Below, piece after piece: positions 5,930 to 7,870 of a DNA stretch of 7,870 bases. The notes under the pieces were generated by a model that saw only the letters and a list, made by a program, of their open reading frames with translations, was not told the DNA's origin and did not search any database. The stretch comes from PVC group bacterium (GTDB lineage Bacteria; Verrucomicrobiota; Kiritimatiellia; SS1-B-03-39; PXDE01), in assembly GCA_003566475.1 (NCBI GenBank), contig PXDE01000476.1:1-7870 (forward strand). Reading direction: 5' to 3'. The first letter of the stretch is position 1; every line of letters begins with the position of its first letter. The position numbers and the translations under genes are program-made.

Positions 5930-5957
5930 TGTACACCGCCCGCCGCCGGGGAGTCAC
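5930..5957 (-). promoter_or_regulatory. Candidate autoregulated promoter of the sigma operon
   Basis: Read on the minus strand, GTGAC (5957 to 5953) is followed by a 16-nt spacer and GTGTACA (5936 to 5930). The same two blocks with the same spacing occur in the opposite orientation at 5984-6011, and the inner 16 bases (CGGCGGGCGGTGTACA) are identical in both. The two-block layout with a 16-bp spacer is what an ECF promoter looks like, although the sequences do not match a consensus I can name. Transcription would start close to the sigma ATG at 5920. It could instead be a paired regulator-binding site. Confidence 0.45.
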
Positions 5958-5983
5958 CGCGTTCCGCGAATCGGCTCAGACGT

Positions 5984-6011
5984 GTGACGGCGGCCCGGCG
6001 GGCGGTGTACA
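5984..6011 (+). promoter_or_regulatory. Matching divergent promoter-like element for the small exported protein gene
   Basis: GTGAC (5984-5988), a 16-nt spacer and GTGTACA (6005-6011) repeat the element found upstream of the sigma gene, pointing toward the gene at 6077. Only three of the seven bases next to GTGAC match between the two copies, so the conservation is concentrated in the outer blocks and the CGGCGGGCG stretch. Transcription from here would leave a leader of about 60 nt containing the AAGGAG ribosome binding site at 6065-6070. The shared element suggests co-regulation of the divergent genes by the ECF sigma factor. Confidence 0.45.
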
Positions 6012-6076
6012 GGGGGTAGCTCACAGGAACGGTGGGCGGAACCAGCCACGCCGGGGATCCCGGCAAGGAGTCGGAG

Positions 6077-6400
6077 ATGCGAAGCAAGTGGATGATCTGG
6101 AGCCTGATCGGGGCTCTGACCGTCGGGATGGTCCCGCTGGCCCAGGCGGGCGGCGGACAGGGCCGGAACCAGGAGCGCAACCGGGCCGCCCAGGAAGGGG
6201 CGGGCGGACAGGGGCGGGGCAACCTGACCCGGGAACGCCTGCGCGACGGCACCGGCCCGGGGTGCCAGGACGGTTCGGGCGGCGTCCAGCCGCGCCAGGG
6301 CCTGCAGCGCCAGCGCCAGGGCCAGGGCCCGCTGCACCAGCGCCAGGGCCCGCGCGACGGCACCGGCCCCGGCTGCACGGCCGAAGCCCCTGAGGAATAG
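6077..6400 (+). CDS. Small exported Gly/Gln/Arg-rich protein with two RDGTGPGC motifs
   Basis: This 107-residue protein is not recognised as a named family. Residues 1-24 are a clear signal peptide (MRSKWMIWSLIGALTVGMVPLAQA) with cleavage after AQA. The mature part is low-complexity, rich in Gly, Gln, Arg and Pro, basic, and lacks aromatic residues. It contains exactly two cysteines, each at the end of an identical RDGTGPGC motif (56-63 and 93-100), 37 residues apart. The DNA for these motifs is an 18-bp direct repeat (6241-6258 and 6352-6369), and the linker DNA repeats CGCCAGGGCC, so the gene grew by internal duplication. AAGGAG at 6065-6070 sets the start firmly. It lies divergent to the sigma operon and is followed by a strong hairpin terminator. 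Metal binding or an inter-motif disulfide is possible but unproven. Confidence 0.8.
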   Translation: MRSKWMIWSLIGALTVGMVPLAQAGGGQGRNQERNRAAQEGAGGQGRGNLTRERLRDGTGPGCQDGSGGVQPRQGLQRQRQGQGPLHQRQGPRDGTGPGCTAEAPEE

Positions 6401-6416
6401 CCGACCTAGCCATGCC

Positions 6417-6455
6417 GCGCCGCCTGGACGGGAGCCGTCCAGGCGGCGCATCTTT
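6417..6455 (+). terminator. Strong 14-bp hairpin, likely rho-independent terminator
   Basis: A perfect 14-bp stem (6417-6430 with 6436-6449; left arm GCGCCGCCTGGACG) encloses a 5-nt loop GGAGC, followed by ATCTTTC. It begins 17 bp after the stop of the small exported protein gene. The T run is short, but the stem is very stable and no coding function is plausible here. It separates that gene from the His-repeat protein gene, which would then need its own promoter or read-through. Confidence 0.75.
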
Positions 6456-6482
6456 CATCCGACCCTTAACCCGCCCAGGCGA

Positions 6483-6499
6483 CGCGCGCACACCGCGCG
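6483..6499. other. Small GC hairpin upstream of the His-repeat gene
   Basis: CGCGCG arms at 6483-6488 and 6494-6499 enclose a 5-nt loop (CACAC). The structure ends 11 bases before the ribosome binding site at 6511 and could influence translation of the gene at 6523. In such GC-rich sequence a 6-bp dyad may be chance. Confidence 0.25.
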
Positions 6500-6510
6500 G
6501 GCGCTTGCTC

Positions 6511-6516
6511 AAGGAG
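6511..6516 (+). promoter_or_regulatory. Ribosome binding site that fixes a TTG start
   Basis: AAGGAG lies six bases before TTG at 6523 and nothing comparable lies near any upstream start. It decides the start of the His-repeat protein, because translation from TTG gives a proper signal peptide directly. Confidence 0.8.
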
Positions 6517-6522
6517 AAACCC

Positions 6523-7062
6523 TTGTCCGCGAAATCCATCGTCTGTCTGACCGGCTTGCTCGGCGTCCTCGCGGCATCGTCCGCGTCGGCCCAGCAGGGC
6601 CGCATGGCCGGTCCGCTGCCGGCCGAGCAGCAGGAGAACATCCGCCGTCTGGCCGCCGCCCACGCGCGCATCGTCCGCGAGGTGGTGCTCACCGACACCG
6701 GATACGAAGCCACCACCACCGCCCGGGAGGAGGACCTCACGCGGATGCTGCGGTCCCACGTGGACTACATGAAGCGCAGGATGGCCTCCGGCGCGCGCGT
6801 CCGGCGCTGGGACCCCGCGTTCGAGGAGATGTTCCAGCACCACCGTGACCTCCGGGTCACGGTGGAGGACGTGGAGGGGGGACTGAAGGTCGTGGTGGCG
6901 GGCACCACCCCGGAGGCGGTCGCGGTGGCCCGAAACCATGCCGCCATCGTGTCCGGCTTCGTGCGGGAAGGACCGGAGGCGGTTCGACGGCCCCATCCGG
7001 CGGTTCTGAAACCGCCGGTTCCTGAGGCCCCGGTCGGTAAAGACCCCTCACCGGCAGGCTAG
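6523..7062 (+). CDS. Exported protein made of two His-containing 41-residue repeats
   Basis: This 179-residue protein begins at TTG. Residues 1-23 form a signal peptide (MSAKSIVCLTGLLGVLAASSASA, cleaved before QQG). The mature part contains an internal duplication: residues 50-90 align without gaps to 110-150, an exact 60-residue offset. Identical positions include Val54/114, Gly60/120, Arg77/137, His79/139 and Gly90/150, and the His three residues before each repeat (His47/107) is shared as well. RRWDPAFEEMFQHH (94-107) links the two. The paired histidines suggest a bound metal, heme or other cofactor in the periplasm, but no CxxCH is present. The C-terminal tail (155-179) is Pro-rich and probably disordered. 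An ATG at 6412 in the same frame is rejected because it lies at the base of the terminator hairpin. The family resembles uncharacterised exported proteins I recall, with no known function. Confidence 0.8.
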   Translation: MSAKSIVCLTGLLGVLAASSASAQQGRMAGPLPAEQQENIRRLAAAHARIVREVVLTDTGYEATTTAREEDLTRMLRSHVDYMKRRMASGARVRRWDPAFEEMFQHHRDLRVTVEDVEGGLKVVVAGTTPEAVAVARNHAAIVSGFVREGPEAVRRPHPAVLKPPVPEAPVGKDPSPAG

Positions 7063-7169
7063 AGAGGCGCCATCTTAGGCCGGGCCGGCCAGGCCGGGTC
7101 GCCCTCGTTCCACAGGAACGGGCTACCGCAGGCCGCCACGCACACCCCGCACCGCGCCGCAGGCGCCCT

Positions 7170-7207
7170 CCCCAATCCCCAATCCCCAATCCCCAGTCCC
7201 CAATCCC
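7170..7207. repeat. CCCCAAT heptamer tandem repeat (five units)
   Basis: Units of CCCCAAT start at 7170, 7177, 7184, 7191 (CCCCAGT) and 7198, followed by a partial CCC. On the other strand it reads as GGGGATT repeats, with runs of four Gs that could form a G-quadruplex. It is the third array in this window with a 7-bp period. Confidence 0.85.
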
Positions 7208-7238
7208 GCTCTTGCCGCCAGGGCGGCGGGGGACCACA

Positions 7239-7260
7239 GTAGGGGCCCATACCCCCCTAC
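7239..7260 (+). promoter_or_regulatory. Hairpin immediately upstream of pyruvate kinase
   Basis: GTAGGGG (7239-7245) pairs perfectly with CCCCTAC (7254-7260) around an 8-nt loop, ending 13 bases before the ATG. No Shine-Dalgarno sequence lies between the hairpin and the ATG. It may be a leader structure affecting translation, or a remnant of a repeat. Confidence 0.35.
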
Positions 7261-7273
7261 CCCGGTCTCCTTT

Positions 7274-7870
7274 ATGCAGAACGCTCGCCGCACCAAGATC
7301 ATCGCCACCATCGGCCCCGCCACCGCCTCGGAGGAGCGGCTGGAGCAACTGGTGACGGCCGGGCTGAACATCGCCCGCATCAACATGTCGCACGCCACCC
7401 ACGACCAGGCCCGGGAGACGGTGGAGCGGATCCGGGAGGTCAGCCGCCGCCTCGGCCGCAAGGTGGGGATCCTGATGGATCTCCAGGGGCCGGCCATCCG
7501 GACGGGCGAACTGACCACCGCGCTCAATCTCGCCCCCGGCGACCGCATCGCCCTCACCGTGCGCGGGGAGGCCTCCGAGGAGGTCACCTCGGTGGACGTC
7601 AACTACGACGATCTGGTGGACGACATCCAGGTCGGCGACGTGGTGCTGGTGGACAACGGGACCATCCAGCTCAAGGTGCTGGAGAAACGCAAGAACCAGC
7701 TCGCCTGCGAGGTGCTCACCCAGGGGGTGCTGGGCAGCCGTCGCCACATCAACCTGCCCGGGGTGCGGGTGAACCTCCCCGCGCTCACCGAGAAGGACGT
7801 CGAGGACGTGGGGCTGGCGGTGGAGCTGGGCATCGGCTGGATCGCCATGTCGTTCTGCCGCGAGGCTCAG
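7274..7870 (+). CDS. pyk: Pyruvate kinase, N-terminal part (cut by window end)
   Basis: The first 199 residues are present with no stop before the edge. Pyruvate kinase makes ATP and pyruvate from phosphoenolpyruvate and ADP in the last step of glycolysis. TKIIATIGPATAS (7-19) and NIARINMSHAT (32-42) start the A domain, with Arg35, Asn37 and Ser39 at the active-site positions. MDLQGPAIRTG (68-78) supplies Asp69. The B domain covers about 79-160 and includes IQVGDVVLVDNGTIQLKV. HINLPGVRVNLPALTEKDVEDV (158-179) and WIAMSFCRE (189-197) return to the A domain. At the position that is Glu in potassium-dependent and Lys in potassium-independent enzymes (rabbit Glu117), this protein has Ala74. The ATG at 7274 is the natural family start although no ribosome binding site is visible. 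Confidence 0.95.
   Translation, partial: MQNARRTKIIATIGPATASEERLEQLVTAGLNIARINMSHATHDQARETVERIREVSRRLGRKVGILMDLQGPAIRTGELTTALNLAPGDRIALTVRGEASEEVTSVDVNYDDLVDDIQVGDVVLVDNGTIQLKVLEKRKNQLACEVLTQGVLGSRRHINLPGVRVNLPALTEKDVEDVGLAVELGIGWIAMSFCREAQ

Larger units (their letters stand above)
7063..7273. other. Intergenic region with several hairpins and a heptamer array
   Basis: No gene is visible in this 211-bp stretch. In order it holds GC-rich GGCC-type sequence (about 7077-7098), a hairpin CGTTCC-ACA-GGAACG (7106-7120), a small hairpin GCGCC-GCA-GGCGC (7154-7166), a CCCCAAT heptamer array, a GCCGC/GCGGC hairpin (7214-7227) and a 7-bp hairpin just before the pyruvate kinase start. A promoter for pyruvate kinase should lie here, but no clear -35/-10 pair was found. 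Confidence 0.6.

Noticed and set aside
6412..6522. Upstream ATG start for the His-repeat protein
   Set aside because: The extension would be translated through the 14-bp terminator hairpin, has no ribosome binding site, and would bury the signal peptide in the interior of the protein.
6857..7747. Minus-strand open frame of 296 codons covering the region upstream of and within pyruvate kinase
   Set aside because: It crosses the heptamer array and opposes clear pyruvate kinase motifs; its composition is that of antisense reading.

Overview
The window is GC-rich bacterial DNA with nine complete protein genes and one gene cut by the right edge. No rRNA, tRNA, CRISPR array or recognisable phage gene was seen. 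The gene families (Gfo/Idh/MocA oxidoreductase with ThuA, an ECF sigma factor operon with a membrane CBM48 protein, small exported proteins) and the many short intergenic repeats suggest a PVC-type bacterium such as Verrucomicrobiota, Kiritimatiellota or Planctomycetota. That assignment is an inference from style, with no marker gene to confirm it.

Left part (1-1175): a cluster of five GGGTCTGTCCC-type REP-like motifs, then a relatively AT-rich promoter region with a short palindrome, then a vapBC/fitAB-type toxin-antitoxin pair (RHH antitoxin 259-492, PIN toxin 492-902). A 147-bp region bounded by inverted arrays of a 10-bp unit follows.

Plus-strand metabolic cluster (1176-4056): a Gfo/Idh/MocA dehydrogenase, a ThuA-domain protein and a short 'core' MetE-type methyltransferase that keeps all four zinc ligands. 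ThuA and MetE overlap by ATGA. Two 7-bp tandem repeats fill the gap between the dehydrogenase and thuA. The set looks like sugar or glycoside processing coupled to methyl transfer; the substrate cannot be read from the sequence.

Divergent sigma-factor module (4093-7062): on the minus strand, an ECF sigma factor, a single-pass membrane protein (anti-sigma-like N terminus, extracytoplasmic AMPK-type CBM48 domain) and an exported helical protein or lipoprotein, each joined to the next by an ATGA overlap. Divergently on the plus strand lie a small exported Gly/Gln/Arg-rich protein with two identical RDGTGPGC motifs, a strong hairpin terminator, and an exported protein built from two 41-residue repeats with paired histidines. 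The divergent promoter region holds the same bipartite element (GTGAC, 16-nt spacer, GTGTACA) facing both ways. This module is the best candidate for an undescribed system: possibly a glucan- or envelope-sensing sigma circuit that controls itself and the small exported protein.

Right edge (7063-7870): a 211-bp intergenic stretch with several hairpins and a CCCCAAT heptamer array, then the N-terminal 199 residues of pyruvate kinase.
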